This document shows positions 36,700 to 48,334 of a DNA stretch of 64,000 nucleotides, piece after piece. A program made the translations under genes and the position numbers. The stretch's first letter is position 1. The number at the start of each line of letters is the position of its first letter. Source of the stretch: Nymphalis io (lineage: Eukaryota; Arthropoda; Insecta; Lepidoptera; Nymphalidae). Location of the stretch: contig NC_065898.1 in NCBI RefSeq assembly GCF_905147045.1, positions 5,580,001 through 5,644,000 on the forward strand. The letters are read 5' to 3'. The notes beneath the pieces are model-generated. The model did not search any database. It had not been told where the DNA came from and worked only from the letters and a program-made list of their open reading frames with translations.

Positions 36700-36922
36700 G
36701 CTGCTGGACAATTCCTCCTGTACTCTCAAGTAGAATTGGAGCTGTTTCCACCACGACGTTTCAATGCAGGAATTCACGTGTAGTAGAATCTTCCACTACA
36801 TGCATACGATGTTTTGTTTTACTGTTCAGCATAAAATATGTAATTATAAACACTAAATGCTTACATATGAAACCTCAGTGATGCTCGCCCGGACTTGAAC
36901 CCGTTATCTTCGATTACGATCC
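36700..36922 (-). repeat. Family B SINE, decayed
   Basis: Contains TGATGCTCGCCCGGACTTGA (complement of the B box) and GGAGCTGTTTCCACCACGAC (complement of the GTGGTGGAATAAGCTCC region). Confidence 0.8.
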
Positions 36923-37370
36923 ATATTATATCCATAGTCTTCCCAGCCCTTTAATTTATTTGTCGTATATATTTTACATCTAATATTGGATTACATTTCT
37001 GTAAGAATCGACTAATATTCTCTTTCTAAAGTTATAACATTTTATTATATACGAATGAATATGAACATAAATATCCATATATTCCAAATAATTTAATTTG
37101 AAAATTGAAATCACTAGTCCGTGCCGAAAAATCTCATAATGTAATAATCGCTCTTATTTCAATAATATTAAGGCTTAATATCAATAAATCATTTGACGAA
37201 AAGGTATTAAGCATCAATAAACTATTGTATGTATACTTTTATATGTGTAATAAACATGGACATTTTAATTACTGGTTTGTTATATTGTCAACCAATTTTC
37301 AGGAGTATTTATTTCCGATTGCTGTTTCATTCTGTACGTATATTAGTAATATAATAATAATAATGTCTTC

Positions 37371-37650
37371 TTGACGGATTTCAGCCACGGCGGCCAATCT
37401 CAAGAGAGATTAGCCAACTGCGCAGGAGATATTAAAGTACACAAGATTGTGCGCAAACACAGGTGCACTCTCTATTCCCTAGCTCTCATATACCTATATG
37501 ATTGTGATGATGAAAGAATTCAGGCATAGGACCAACGGCTTTACGTACTTTCCGAGGCACGGGAGTATATACACTTCCAACTTCCAGACCCCGGGCTGCT
37601 ACTGAGAATTTTCTGACAGAAAACCCAAATAACGTTTTTATTGCCCATAT
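37371..37650 (-). repeat. Family D SINE, lacking the tRNA-like head
   Basis: CAGCCACGGCGGCCAATCTC, AAGAGAGATTAGCCAACTGC and GGACCAACGGCTTTACGTAC are intact, then ACCCCGGGCTGCTACTGAGA. The copy stops at TTTTATTGCCC, before the B box. Confidence 0.9.
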
Positions 37651-37654
37651 TGGC

Positions 37655-37742
37655 CATTATTGGACATAGGCTGTTTTATACTTAGCCCTAGTCCTCCATC
37701 CCTCTTAACACGCGGGCGAAACCGCGGGAGAATAGTAGTGTA
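37655..37742 (+). mobile_element. Family E 3' end fragment
   Basis: TTATTGGACATAGGCTGTTT followed by ACACGCGGGCGAAACCGCGG, the palindromic 3' subterminal typical of the family. It sits directly behind a family D SINE. Confidence 0.55.
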
Positions 37743-37812
37743 TAATATATAACAAGGGTGTCAATATTTAACTTAAGGGTCGGTTAATAAATCCTACCAA
37801 ACCAATACATAT

Positions 37813-38008
37813 AATTTGTGTTTATAATTCATCACGTGTTCGGTGCTGAAAGCAAACTACTTGAAGAGTGTATGAGCTGGATAGTAATATGCCATATCTA
37901 TATGACAACCTATATCAAAGCAGCGAGGTGGAAAATCTTTAATCCTTCTTTTCAAATGAAGAGTTACCTGAGCGCAGCTGTGGGACCTATACCAGCCTTT
38001 ATACAGTG
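37813..38008 (+). repeat. Family B SINE, 5'-truncated and decayed
   Basis: TTTGTGTTTATAATTCATCA at the 5' end, AAGCAGCGAGGTGGAAAATC, then GCGCAGCTGTGGGACCTATA. Confidence 0.72.
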
Positions 38009-38096
38009 TTTAGTGTTGATTAAGTGGTGAATATTCGTGCTGTTATCAGAAACTCAAAGTACAACTTCAAATTACAATAATATAATTATCGCTTAA

Positions 38097-38362
38097 AGCT
38101 GAGATGGCCCAGTGGTTAGAACGCATGAATCTTAACCGATTATCGTAGGTTCAAACCCGGCCAAGCACAACTGAATTTTCACGTGCTTAATTTGTGTTTA
38201 TAATTCATCTCGTGCTTGACGATAAGGAAAACAATGCGAGGAAACCTGCATGTATCTAATTTAACTAAAATTCTATATGTGTATTCCAAAAACCCGCGTT
38301 GGAAGCCTTAGCCCAGCAGTGGGACATGCACAGGCTGTTACTTAAAGCTAAAAGCTGAAGTT
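38097..38362 (+). repeat. Family B SINE with internal deletion
   Basis: Intact A box (GAGATGGCCCAGTGGTTAGA) and B box (GTAGGTTCAAACCCGG). The segment between CCCGCGTTGGA and AGCCTTAGCCCAGCAG is deleted. The tail CTTAAAGCTAAAAGCTGAAG matches the full-length copy at 16.7 kb rather than the GTTACG-tailed copies. Confidence 0.9.
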
Positions 38363-38518
38363 AGGGTATAATTTGTGAGAATATATCATAATTTAGATTA
38401 TTTTCATATAAACCTCATAAACACTATGATATTGATAAAACATTTGCAATTTGTACTATATGGAATAGTATTATTTATAAATGCCTTAAATGTAAACAAT
38501 TGTTTCGATAAACAAGTA

Positions 38519-38594
38519 CCGTACCGTAACAGCCTGTGAATGTCCCACTGCTGGGCTAAAGGCCTCCTCTCCTCTTTTTGAGGAGACCTTCTCC
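38519..38594 (-). repeat. Family B SINE, 76-bp insertion with 14-bp TSD and inverted 5' end
   Basis: Only the 3' end of the SINE is present on the minus strand. Perfect 14-bp repeats TCGATAAACAAGTA flank it at 38505-38518 and 38595-38608. On the + strand, CTTTTTGAGGAG is followed by ACCTTCTCCTC, the reverse complement of GAGGAGAAGGT, which is what the undisturbed SINE has there. The 5' tip is therefore inverted by about 11 bp. Confidence 0.92.
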
Positions 38595-39388
38595 TCGATA
38601 AACAAGTATCTAGCTTATAATGCTTCCCTAGTTTCAAGGTTGCAATCCGGATTAAAATAGATCCTGAGCAGTTTGTTCTTGAGATTAGACATCGTGGCTG
38701 AAATTCAGTCAACGAGACTTCACTGAACACAGTGAAATACCAGATAATAATATTCCGAATAGGATGAGAAAAGTAAGCCTATTACGCAGTAGAACTATTT
38801 TTGTCTATATAAAAAAACTTCTCTAATGATACTCTAAAATGTCTAAAATAACCGTAAATGCCAAAAAAATGTAAGAAATATTTTATAAAACGTTAACTTT
38901 ATCTAATTTAAAGGCGGTGTTTATAAAACCCCCTAATAAATTTCACTTATCTTGTTGGCTGTTTAATATTTATCTACATTCAATTAATAGAAAAAAAAAG
39001 TACGACAGAGCAACGAAATTGATAGGATATTTATTTTTTGTGGTCAGCGATTAAATACAAACAATTAAGGAACATACTATGACATTGACTGACCTATCGA
39101 GCTTTTAACTTACGATTGTTGATACGATCAATTTTAACTATAGCTGTCGGTTAATAGAAAATGTAGGTGTAATGATTAGGATGGCAGGTGCCCATATTAA
39201 TATAATTCACAACGCTTTTAAACTACATTAAACCTGTTCGTTAATTTTTTTTTATATGACTTAATTAATAACAACGTTATACTTTTTTTTATCACAAACA
39301 AGATGTCCAGTAGATAGAACAAGTGGATTCAATTAAAGGACACGGATTAAAATCTGAGAATACACATGTGACCAACACTTAAATTGTC

Positions 39389-39462
39389 AGCCTGGTAGAA
39401 TAAACTCCAAAGCTTAAATCTTATGTTCAGCTGTGGGATGATTACTAGGTGTTACTGGAATT
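39389..39462 (+). repeat. Family B SINE fragment
   Basis: TGGTAGAATAAACTCCAAAG and TTCAGCTGTGGGATGATTAC, then TAGGTGTTACTGG, parallel the family B 3' end. Confidence 0.55.
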
Positions 39463-39566
39463 GTCGCAAAAAATAATCCTATCGGTTTGTTGTAATGGTA
39501 ATTTAAAGAAAGAAGGAAACAAACGTATTAAAAATGATTATAGCTTGTGTCAGCATAGGTTCGGGA

Positions 39567-39740
39567 TTTTTTTTTATTGTATTAGTTAGACAGACTGACA
39601 AATGGGTCACCTGATGGTAATTGGTCACCGCCCATAGACTTTGGCATTGTAAGAAATATTAACCATCCTTTACATCGTCAATGCGCCACCTTGGGAACGA
39701 AGACGTCATGTCCCTTGTGCCTGTAGTTACTGGGTCACTT
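39567..39740 (-). repeat. Family A retroposon, 5'-truncated
   Basis: T-run 39567-39575 (A tail), then the complement of the CATCAGGTGACCC tail and of CCCAAGGTGGCGCATTGAC; it stops at the GTAACTACAGGCAC segment. Confidence 0.83.
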
Positions 39741-39999
39741 ACATTAATTGTGACCGTATAAATTCGGTGTTTCTCTTAAACTGGTGATATTGTTACGAAA
39801 TTAACACAAACTCAATTTATACCGATAAGACTAAATAATTGCCTTATTTATTTTTGTGTTATTTGTTTTTGTGTATTATTATGTATTATAACTAAAACCG
39901 GTATTTCCATGTTTCAGAAACTTCCATAAGGAAATAATAACATAAATTTAATTAAATGAAAACAATAATTGTTGCAAATGAACCATCTGCCCTCGAATT

Positions 40000-40310
40000 A
40001 CATGAATCACAACAATACACGCCCCTTCAACGCCACGAAATTAGAATCAGCCGAAAAACAAACATTTCTTGATTGAGATGCCCTGAGACCGGTTTTTGCA
40101 ACAAATCGAGCAGGGGAACGAATTTAATTTCGAAAACCATTTAGGTCATAACGCGTAGCTGTAAAGGGGATCAATGAATGGTCAGTTAATTGACTCAATA
40201 AATCACAGATCTCGAGCCATTATTCGTTCTGAATGTGTAATTTTCACTAGGTTGGCTCACTGGACAACAGATGGGGCTGCTCGCGAGCGGTAGTGTTTAA
40301 AACATTAAAA
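40000..40310. other. Balanced-composition block upstream of the GoLoco exon
   Basis: About 300 bp with reduced AT bias, without repeats or long frames, including GAAATTAGAATCAGCCGAAA and GATGCCCTGAGACCGGTTTT. A candidate conserved non-coding element; conservation cannot be judged from one sequence. Confidence 0.25.
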
Positions 40311-41961
40311 TACAAACAAAGTACCGGTTTTGGGAAGTTATGCCGTACTGTCATCGTTTATATCCTTGTATAAATAAGCTTTACAAAATTTGAATATTTG
40401 ATGTTGGTCTCGTGCCGTTTCATGATTGTAATTAGGACATTATTCATTGATAGTACACCGGGCTTCTAACGAATATCGGATACAAAATATATGTATTAAT
40501 TTTCATTTATTGTAATTTATACTTACATAGTGTAAACTATGAAAATATAATATTTCAGTTATAAATAATACGATATTGTAGCCAATATAATTATATATTT
40601 TGTTTAATTTATATAATAATATAACAAAATAATTTTATTAAATTAGTCAATCCGCTGTCAGCAATAAACTTAGTAGTTATATTGAGTTGGTTGTAACTGG
40701 TCTACAATCGGTTCTTCAGTCCTAAACGGTGGTAGCTTTATATTTCATTTACCTAACCATGTTAGGTATGATTCAAAAGTCCTTAGAAAAGCCTTTTCAA
40801 AAAAGGATTAAAATTATCTTATTTTTTTTATAAATACTTAAATTCTTTATAACTAATGACTATAATCCATTTAACTAATGACCTAGTTTTTGACTGTATC
40901 AATCTATTACAGAGTCTGATTAAAAAGGAAATTCAATTCTGCATTTGAAAACATTGTTACGTTATAAAATAGCAGACTCCGATTTATACAAAAAAAATAA
41001 ATATATTAACTCATTTTTTTCCTTGTTTTTTTTTTTTTGTTAGCTTGTTTAGTAAAATATTGCTAGAGAATAATAATGTTTTATGCATGTTTATGCATAA
41101 TGTACATTACGTAGTTTTTTAACGCAAAAATCGTGTGTCCGTAAATAATTAAGTACCTATCTAGGTAATAATAATAAATAATAACGTATCGTAATATATT
41201 TCGGGCTTATTGGTTCTGACAATGTAAATATTTTATATTATTCGTGTTAAAAGGATAGTTGTATTCGATATTATGTAACATTTGTTACGCAATATGTAGG
41301 TACATATGAATAAATAATATTATTGAATTATTTATATAACGATAATTAAACAAATAAAGTAGATCCATATCTTTACTAAATTTTAAATTATTTAATTAGT
41401 AATAGATTTTCAACTAAGTATATTAAATAGTTAATATAAAAGTAATTAAACGATTTTTTCCTATGTGCATCAATTGTACATCGCATATTATGTCTTCGTA
41501 TCGAATTCTAGTATGTTAGCACTTAAAAAAAAAGAAATTAATGATGTACGCGGTATTTACACTGCGATAGAAGTCATATGTTCGCTGGCGATACACGATC
41601 ACAAATCACAAGTTTCAACGCACAAAAACCCATAGCTTAGGTCTTAGAAATAATAATTATATTATATCTTGTACTAACTGTGGTTTTACTTATACCGTAA
41701 ATCAAAATAAAATAATAGGTCTTTATTTTTATCCCAGTAAAATGAAGTCATAACTGTAATCAAAATATTATCCTAATACGAATAAAATTTAATAATAATT
41801 ATTATTATAAAAAACGGTACTCCTATTATATAAATTTGCACAATTGTAACGTTTTTTTACGTATAACAATAAAATGCAACTAGCGCCATCCAACGGACTA
41901 CATCAAAACTACAACAACAATTTAGCTCAGACACGTACTTAGTTCCTATACTTTTCCATAG
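40311..41961 (+). other. AT-rich intron preceding the GoLoco exon
   Basis: Extremely AT-rich, no repeats of the listed families; it ends with the pyrimidine-containing acceptor at 41951-41961. Confidence 0.6.
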
Positions 41962-42103
41962 GCGGCAGCACGTTGCGGCGCCATGGAGCTCCACGACAAC
42001 GGGTAGCGCTCGAGCTCAGCACGAACTATTCGAGTTGCTTGAACGAGTACAATGTTCCAGGCTGGACGACCAGAGGGCAGTACTGCCGCCATATTTTTCT
42101 CAG
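41962..42103 (+). CDS. Rapgap1: Internal coding exon with GoLoco motif, Rap1 GTPase-activating protein
   Basis: The 142-nt exon lies between a 3' splice site (cttttccatag, AG at 41960-41961) and a strong donor (CAG|GTACGT at 42104). Its first base completes a split codon; 47 whole codons follow and it ends in phase 0. Residues about 20-38 read ELFELLERVQCSRLDDQR, a GoLoco (G-alpha-i/o-Loco) motif with the invariant DQR triad, followed by PP as in the N-terminal GoLoco of RAP1GAP. GoLoco motifs bind GDP-bound G-alpha-i/o and inhibit GDP release; in RapGAPs the motif precedes the domain that stimulates GTP hydrolysis by Rap1. The preceding 19 residues are Ser/Thr/Ala-rich and unlikely to be structured. 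No RapGAP catalytic exon is recognised in the window, so it should lie further downstream. Pins/LGN proteins also carry GoLoco motifs, but in multiple C-terminal copies; a lone motif in a small exon amid long introns fits RapGAP better. The motif is seen directly; the gene name is inferred by similarity from memory. Confidence 0.75.
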
Positions 42104-42129
42104 GTACGTTATTTTTTTCATAGTGCTCG

Positions 42130-42238
42130 CTATACATAATTATTATGTTTGTGCATTTATTAATCAGTCATTTCTGTTAATAGAGTATTACTATACATAA
42201 TTATTATATTTGTGCATTTATTAATTAGTGATTTCTGT
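42130..42238 (+). repeat. Tandem duplication downstream of the GoLoco exon
   Basis: A 48-nt unit starting CTATACATAATTATTATG and ending ATTTCTGT occurs at 42130-42177 and 42191-42238 (period 61 bp) with four differences. It lies 26 bp inside the intron after the exon donor. Confidence 0.92.
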
Positions 42239-42892
42239 GTATATAGTAGTAAAAACAATTGTTAATTAAATTATAATTACTCTGAGCACCTTAGCTCATG
42301 AGTAATTCGTGCTGTCGAAATTAAAACTTAGAAAAACATCCGTCTTAACAACCATCTAGGTTTCTAATTAATGTTATGCTTAATTTCAAAATTGTGATTA
42401 AAACTTAGAAGCAGGAAAAATTAACTTTTACTATTAATTAAGGTGTTTTTCAACTCATAAGGTTTTATTATTTAGTTAACGAAATATAAAAGAGAATTAA
42501 AGACAATTGTTTACAAATGTTTTCACACAATGCATGTGTAAATGTAATATATCACTTAAAATAAATACGTAGTTGTTTTATTATATTTAATTGGAAACTT
42601 TGAAAAGGAAACAATTACTTCTAAACACCAGCTCGAAGCGTCAATTTCCAAAGAACTAGGTACCTACTTATTTTGACACACAGTTAATTATGTACGAATT
42701 TGTAACATTCAATTGCCAAATGTTACTACAAAGTATAGTCTATTCCAATGGCAGGAGTTGTATAGATTAAAATAAAACAAATTCGAGCTTGAATTTATAT
42801 GACATCTTTGGGATAGATATCAAATAATCTATTGTATTCATGAATGTGTGAAAAAATGGCGTTTGAATATCGGCAACATTGTAATTGCAATT

Positions 42893-42932
42893 TTGATGTA
42901 AAATTGGATATAGGATGTAAAATTGGATATTT
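42893..42932 (+). repeat. Short tandem duplication
   Basis: GATGTAAAATTGGATAT occurs twice in direct succession. Confidence 0.85.
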
Positions 42933-43027
42933 TAGTCAAGAACTGTTTGTAGTGCATAATATAGCAATTGGAATATAGGTTTTTGTGTACCAACTAAATA
43001 AACATCGATTTTTTTATTGCTATGTAT

Positions 43028-43105
43028 GAGTTTGAAGCGTGAGTGAGTCAGTGTAGTACAGTCAGTCAGTACAGTTCACGGGCATTTAGTGATAACATAA
43101 GATTG
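43028..43105 (+). repeat. Possible family A remnant
   Basis: GAGTTTGAAGCGTGAGTGAG followed by TCAGTGTAGTACAG resembles the family A centre (TTTGAAGGGTGAGTGAGCCA). Only about 80 bp can be aligned. Confidence 0.4.
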
Positions 43106-43199
43106 GTTGTTATTTTTTACAATTTCAATGTGTACAGGCAAATGTGAAAAACTTACTTTAAAGTTCTTTGCCAGTATGCAAGCTATTATTTAAAAAAAA

Positions 43200-43400
43200 A
43201 TCAGGACTTATAACCGTTTCTCGAAGACACGGTCAATCATTTTCCCAGCTAGAGTAATGACCGTTTCGAGTTCAACTGTCACTGGTTCGTCGGTTCGTAA
43301 AAATAATCGGCGGAAATGATAAAAGGTATGAAGATTCGTGGGGTGGTAAGCGGAGCGTGGCAGAATTATCTTGTAACGTCCGTCATGCCCTATGCCTTAA
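43200..43400. other. Balanced-composition block in the intron after the GoLoco exon
   Basis: About 200 bp richer in GC, containing GTTCAACTGTCACTGGTTCG and AATCGGCGGAAATGATAAAA. A 20-codon ATG frame (43256) ends before any good donor. Candidate regulatory element. Confidence 0.25.
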
Positions 43401-45544
43401 ACTCCGTACCTGTTGTGTCTTTACTTTTTCTTATAGAATATTTTGGACATAGCTGAAATAAGTTGATACTTCTAATATTTGGCAAGTTTCCCGTTGTATT
43501 CGATCTATTATTAATCTAAAATATTTAATGTATTATTTGCTTATTTTTTTTCCTTGATGCCGTTTTTTTTATAAATAAATTGCTTTAACTGTTTAAGATA
43601 TGCATCGCAAATTGAATATTTATAAAGAGCAAACTGTTCCATAAAATTAGGTTCGGTGGAATTTGTAAGATTTAATTGCCGGCATAATTTATTATTCACC
43701 CTTCCTGGTTTTTAACTTATTGATTTTTAGTATAATATTATTCAAGATGTCAAACGGTTTTAATTATGAAATGAACAGAGGCATTATTATTACTTTTATC
43801 AAGGCTAATTACCTTAACAGTCAAGAGGAAAGTGATCATAAAAAACTGTTCACGAATTTAGAAAATATTTCGATGCTTATCACGGATTTTGAGAAAAGGA
43901 AAAACGTGCGGTGGTTTTCTGTGAAGTTATTGACATGATTTTTTGATTGTTACAATTTTGATGTAGTTTATTTTTATCATGCAAAAGTTAAAAAGTGTAT
44001 TAAAATCTCAATAATAAAAAAAAAACAAATTAAATTCGAACGTCCGTCAACAAATGTAAATGTGTCCGCAACCGGCCCTGTCCACAACATGAGGTTGTAT
44101 CATTTTATTAAACGTTACGAAATATCAAGTCCAAACATCAGCGTCAATTGAATTGAATATAATATTTTATTCATTTACAGTTGAAGACGAAGTAGTGCAG
44201 TGCAGTACAGAATAACAATTATTCTGTATGAACTCCATTCGCCCCTTACTCGTGAAATATTAAAAATCAATTCTTGAGGATATGCTATTTTTTTTCATGT
44301 AGTCTTATAATTATTATAGCTAATTTCCTTTATCACTTTCTGAATTTTACGATCATTTTCTGCTGTAAACAGCCCGCTACAAACAATTATAAATGATTTT
44401 AAAATATTAAAATCACAAAAGCCAAATTATAATCGAACTGAAAGATGTTTTGTAATTATATAAGCCGCACGTTGTGTTTGTTTGTTTATGTTACGGTAGA
44501 TTTAAAAATGTTTTAGAACGGAAGCTCGCATTAACTCGATCCTTTGTTCGTTTCTAAGAAATTCGTGTTTAAAGTGAAACAGTTGTAGAATTTGAACATG
44601 CTGACTGAATTATGAAAAAAAGTGAGCTAGTTTTATGTCACTCTATTTTTAAATAGGGTTAAATATTTTTATATTTGGGTTTGTTAAAAATACTTCATTT
44701 TATACAATTCTTTATGATGTCCTAAGTGAAAATTATAAGATCTAACGAAATAGTAAATACAATAAACTAAAATATTGTTACTATTTATGTAAACAGAAAA
44801 ATAAGTATGAAATGGTCACAATATATTATTTTTTTAATTCTAATGTATTTTACATTTATTATATATTCTAATGTATTTTATATTATAATTTCGTTTTGTC
44901 TTCGGTCACTCTTTTTTTTTTATTGTTTTTTTTTCTTGTTGTCTTTAAGTATTTTTCGCACTGTTTACTTTTTCACACACTTCTTTGATGCTGCACGCAG
45001 TCAGTCATAATGTCTTTTATTTTTTGTTTTAAAAACTTACTTCTGTATATTTACTTTTTAAACTATAAAATTTTCTAGTGATAATAATTGCCAAACTTTA
45101 TTTATGTATTTGGAAATACATACATGTATAATATATATCTACATATACAATAATGTAATTAAAGACATAAGATAATATGAACACAGTTATATAACTGTGT
45201 GCTTTAGAATAGTATACAATTATAATTATTATTTACCTATTGATATAACGGTTAACAACACAATTAACGACGATATCAATATAAACGTTTGCATTGCTGT
45301 GGCGCCAAGCTAACCTAACCCGATTTTTACAGACGTTGACAGACCATCCAGGAAAATGAACCGTTTTTCCTTCATTAAAGCAATTAAATTGTTTATAAAA
45401 TATTATCACACCGGAAATAATTCAAGTATGTCCTAGAAATACAGCAAGAATCCTTGAAATGTGGTTATATTATTATTATTAAAATCGCTGTGCAGAAACA
45501 TATGACGGGTAAAAATTTGATCACATGTGTATCCAAACCGAATT

Positions 45545-45620
45545 AGAGCGATACGGTGAAATAAGCTCGAACCTTATTCTCAAGTGAAGAGCGTTGTGAC
45601 ATTTACACCGTGTTATGAAG
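45545..45620 (+). repeat. Family B SINE fragment
   Basis: GATACGGTGAAATAAGCTCG, AACCTTATTCTCAAGTGAAG resembles GTGGTGGAATAAGCTCCAAA..CTCC. Confidence 0.5.
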
Positions 45621-46101
45621 TCTTTTATTGTATTAGTCGATCACCGCTTCGATACTTGGTGGCAATTTTTAGACGATTCTTCTCGGTACAATTTATATTC
45701 CGAAACGGGTTTACCTTAACAATTAACAAAGCCTTCTAAAATAAAAACTCAGTGTTTGTAAGGGTACTAGACTAAAGGGGTGCTACTAAAATAAAACAAG
45801 TTTGAATCTTGATGATTCGTAGTCATATCGAAATGTGTCAAGCATTTTTAAATAAATAACGTAAGTGAAATGGAACGCTTAGGAATATAGCTGTTAAAAA
45901 AATTGTCTGTGTCTTCTGTATGATGAAGATCGTAGATCGCCACGCGCTAATAAAAATATTACGCATGCCGTCACGCGATACATAATTCTAAGCATCAACA
46001 GATTGCTCCGTTTTACTTTTCATCGTTAGTTCCTTGTTAAGATGCTATATTAAGATTTTATGTTTTATAATCTGTATTTCCACTTCAGAAGCTACAATCG
46101 C

Positions 46102-46285
46102 TTTTTTTATATATTGGCACTATAAGAAATGAAACCTTTCCTTACATATCCAATGCGCCATCAATCTTTGGAACTAAGATGTGATGTCCCTTGTGCCTAT
46201 AGTTACACTGGCTCACTCACCCTTTAAACCGGAACACAACAATACTAAGTATTGCAGTTTTACGGTAGAATATGTGACGAGTAAG
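46102..46285 (-). repeat. Family A retroposon, lacking both ends
   Basis: Contains the complement of GGTTTAAAGGGTGAGTGAGC and of AGGCACAAGGGACATCACAT; the CATCAGGTGG tail and the 5' start are missing. Confidence 0.8.
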
Positions 46286-46431
46286 TCAATATTTTTATAT
46301 ATAAATACATTATATATTTTTTATCTCACCTCAATTTTATATGAAAAGTTATAAAACGATTCAAAATTGTGAGAATCGTCATATATTTTCGCCAAAATAT
46401 ATTTGTTTTAAAAGAACATATGTTCTATATG

Positions 46432-46465
<34 letters not shown>
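46432..46465. repeat. (TA)n microsatellite, about 33 bp
   Basis: Uninterrupted TA dinucleotides between TATGT and TGTTC. No adjoining element explains it. Confidence 0.97.
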
Positions 46466-46468
<3 letters not shown>

Positions 46469-47188
46469 CATAATAAGTAGATATTCTGACAATTCGTTGC
46501 ACTTTGAAATTCCCAGAGTTCGATTCTGGGTTTTTTGAAGTAAGTTATGCTTCATAAAAAGCCTGCATTTATGCGATTTATGATTATATTTTAGTGAAAG
46601 TATGTTTAGTGTCATATACTTAGTGAACAAATAATGATGTAGCCATTATCGAGTCGTTACCAAATCTAATGACTTGTTAAAACAAAATCCGGTTCAGAAG
46701 TTTTTTGTTTGCAATAAATAAAACCGCTTTGAAATTTAACGAATAATATGCCAGGGGCATATAACATGAACATTTGATAGTGTAGGAAGACCAAATTACC
46801 AATAACAAAAAAATACAAAAGAGTCTCTGTCTCGCCTGAGAACGCCATCAAGCATTTACCTACTCATGAATGCTGAGACTTTATTTCTAAATATTGCAAT
46901 GCGACTATATTTGTTAGGTACGTCTAAACGTATTAGACGTATAACCTTACCTACTCAGTAAGTAAAAAAAAACGTGACGGCCAGTTACATTTTTAAGATA
47001 ATCCCGAATAAAAGTATGGACAAAAAATTCGAAGGAAGCAAATATAACAGGAGTTGAAAAAAGTTGACTTTACATAAAGCAAATTTATACTTTTTTCCAA
47101 TTCCTTAAAATTTTATTATAAAATTCCTTTTTTACACTATTATATAAAATACAAAAAAACTATTTCTAATTTAATTATTTATTAACAT

Positions 47189-47404
47189 GGTGAAAGGACT
47201 TTTTGAATGCCCGTCTGGGTAGATACCATCCACACAAATTCAACCGGCCAACCAGCTTAAAGGCTGAGTGATCTAATGTAACTACAGGTACAAGGGTGGT
47301 TGCGCTTTGACGATGTAAGGGATGGTTCATATTTCTTACAGTGTATTGTCTATGGGCGGTGTCGACAACTTCCCAACAGGCACATTTAATAGTCTGCCGC
47401 CCTA
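47189..47404 (+). repeat. Family A retroposon, decayed
   Basis: GGTGAAAGGACTTTTTGAAT and CCCGTCTGGGTAGATACCAT at the 5' end, TAACTACAGGTACAAGGG in the centre; a degenerate tail ends near AATTTG. Confidence 0.75.
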
Positions 47405-48079
47405 ATTTGAATAATAAAATATTTATATATATATTTGATGCCCATCTTCGACCCTGGGTTGAAAGTAAATGGCGAGATGATTTCAAGATGGCCTCGTGGA
47501 TTAACACATTATTGACATTCCCTTTTACTTTTATAGAGTAAACTAACTTGTGTTTCAATATTCGTTTTTTTTTTTATTTTATTTTTTTTTTCATTATTTT
47601 GTGATTAAGGTTCTTAGACGCACGCGTGTGATGTATATTTTACGGTGTTTCTACAATATCAATTTTGACGAGGTATGTTTATATTTCATATTTCTAATTG
47701 ATAAAATATTTATTAGGTCTCGTTATGTCGATTCCAATTCAATAGTGGTATTTTCTCTCATTTGTTGTAGGTACCTGTTGTTTATAAACATATTCAAAAA
47801 GTATCTTTTATTTCATTTCTGTTTAGTCGGTAGGATAAAATTTCTGATAAAATGAGCCTAATTTAATAAAGTAAATTATAAAGTACATATGTCTCATTGA
47901 GTGCTGACATAAATAAAGAATTAATATACTTAAGAAAAACTAAAAATATTTTGTATACGTATTTATAAATAGTAGTATGTATTATTTTTTATTGCATCAC
48001 TTGCCCATTTAATTAATTGCAAATTTCTAACCCTAAGTTTGGAACAAAACGCTATTGACGGATAACGTCGACTTATTGT

Positions 48080-48329
48080 GGACTAGTTTAGTCCACATGT
48101 ACGCAGATGATACACAGTTATTTTTGAACATCAATCCATATATAAATAATGATAAAACTATCCAAAATGTTAATATGTTTGTGTTAGCAGCATATGTACA
48201 AGGCGTAGACTGAAAAACAGCCTAGCTGAGACTACGACCTTTTCACCAAATTATCAAATATCATATTGTTAACTCTTTTTTATGGTTTTGTACCATAATT
48301 TTGTCTTTGTTTCGTTTTGGTAAATAAAG

Positions 48330-48334
<5 letters not shown>
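48080..48334 (+). mobile_element. 3' fragment of a second non-LTR retrotransposon with YADD motif
   Basis: A short + strand frame reads HMYADDTQLFLNINPYIN, containing the RT motif C (YADD at 48100-48111), and runs to TGA at 48211. After that come a short 3' UTR-like segment and an AATAAA-like signal (48322-48327), directly followed by a long (TA)n run. The distance from YADD to the end is far shorter than in an intact element, so most of the C-terminal coding region is deleted, and everything 5' of the motif is missing as well. It is a different family from the element at 49-51.7 kb, as the tails share nothing. Confidence 0.7.

Larger units (their letters stand above)
42239..46101 (+). other. 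Presumed intron following the GoLoco exon
   Basis: AT-rich with the few remnants listed separately. The 72- and 67-codon frames at 43.7 and 44.8 kb are low-complexity and show no domain. Confidence 0.55.

Noticed and set aside
41946..42137. 63-codon minus-strand ORF over the GoLoco exon
   Set aside because: Antisense shadow; the + strand frame carries GoLoco and is bounded by splice signals.
43256..43318. 20-codon ATG frame as a further alternative first exon
   Set aside because: The frame closes at TGA before the nearest reasonable donor (AAAAG|GTATGA).
46495..46535. B-box-like GAGTTCGATTCTGG
   Set aside because: No matching A box or acceptor stem; chance match.
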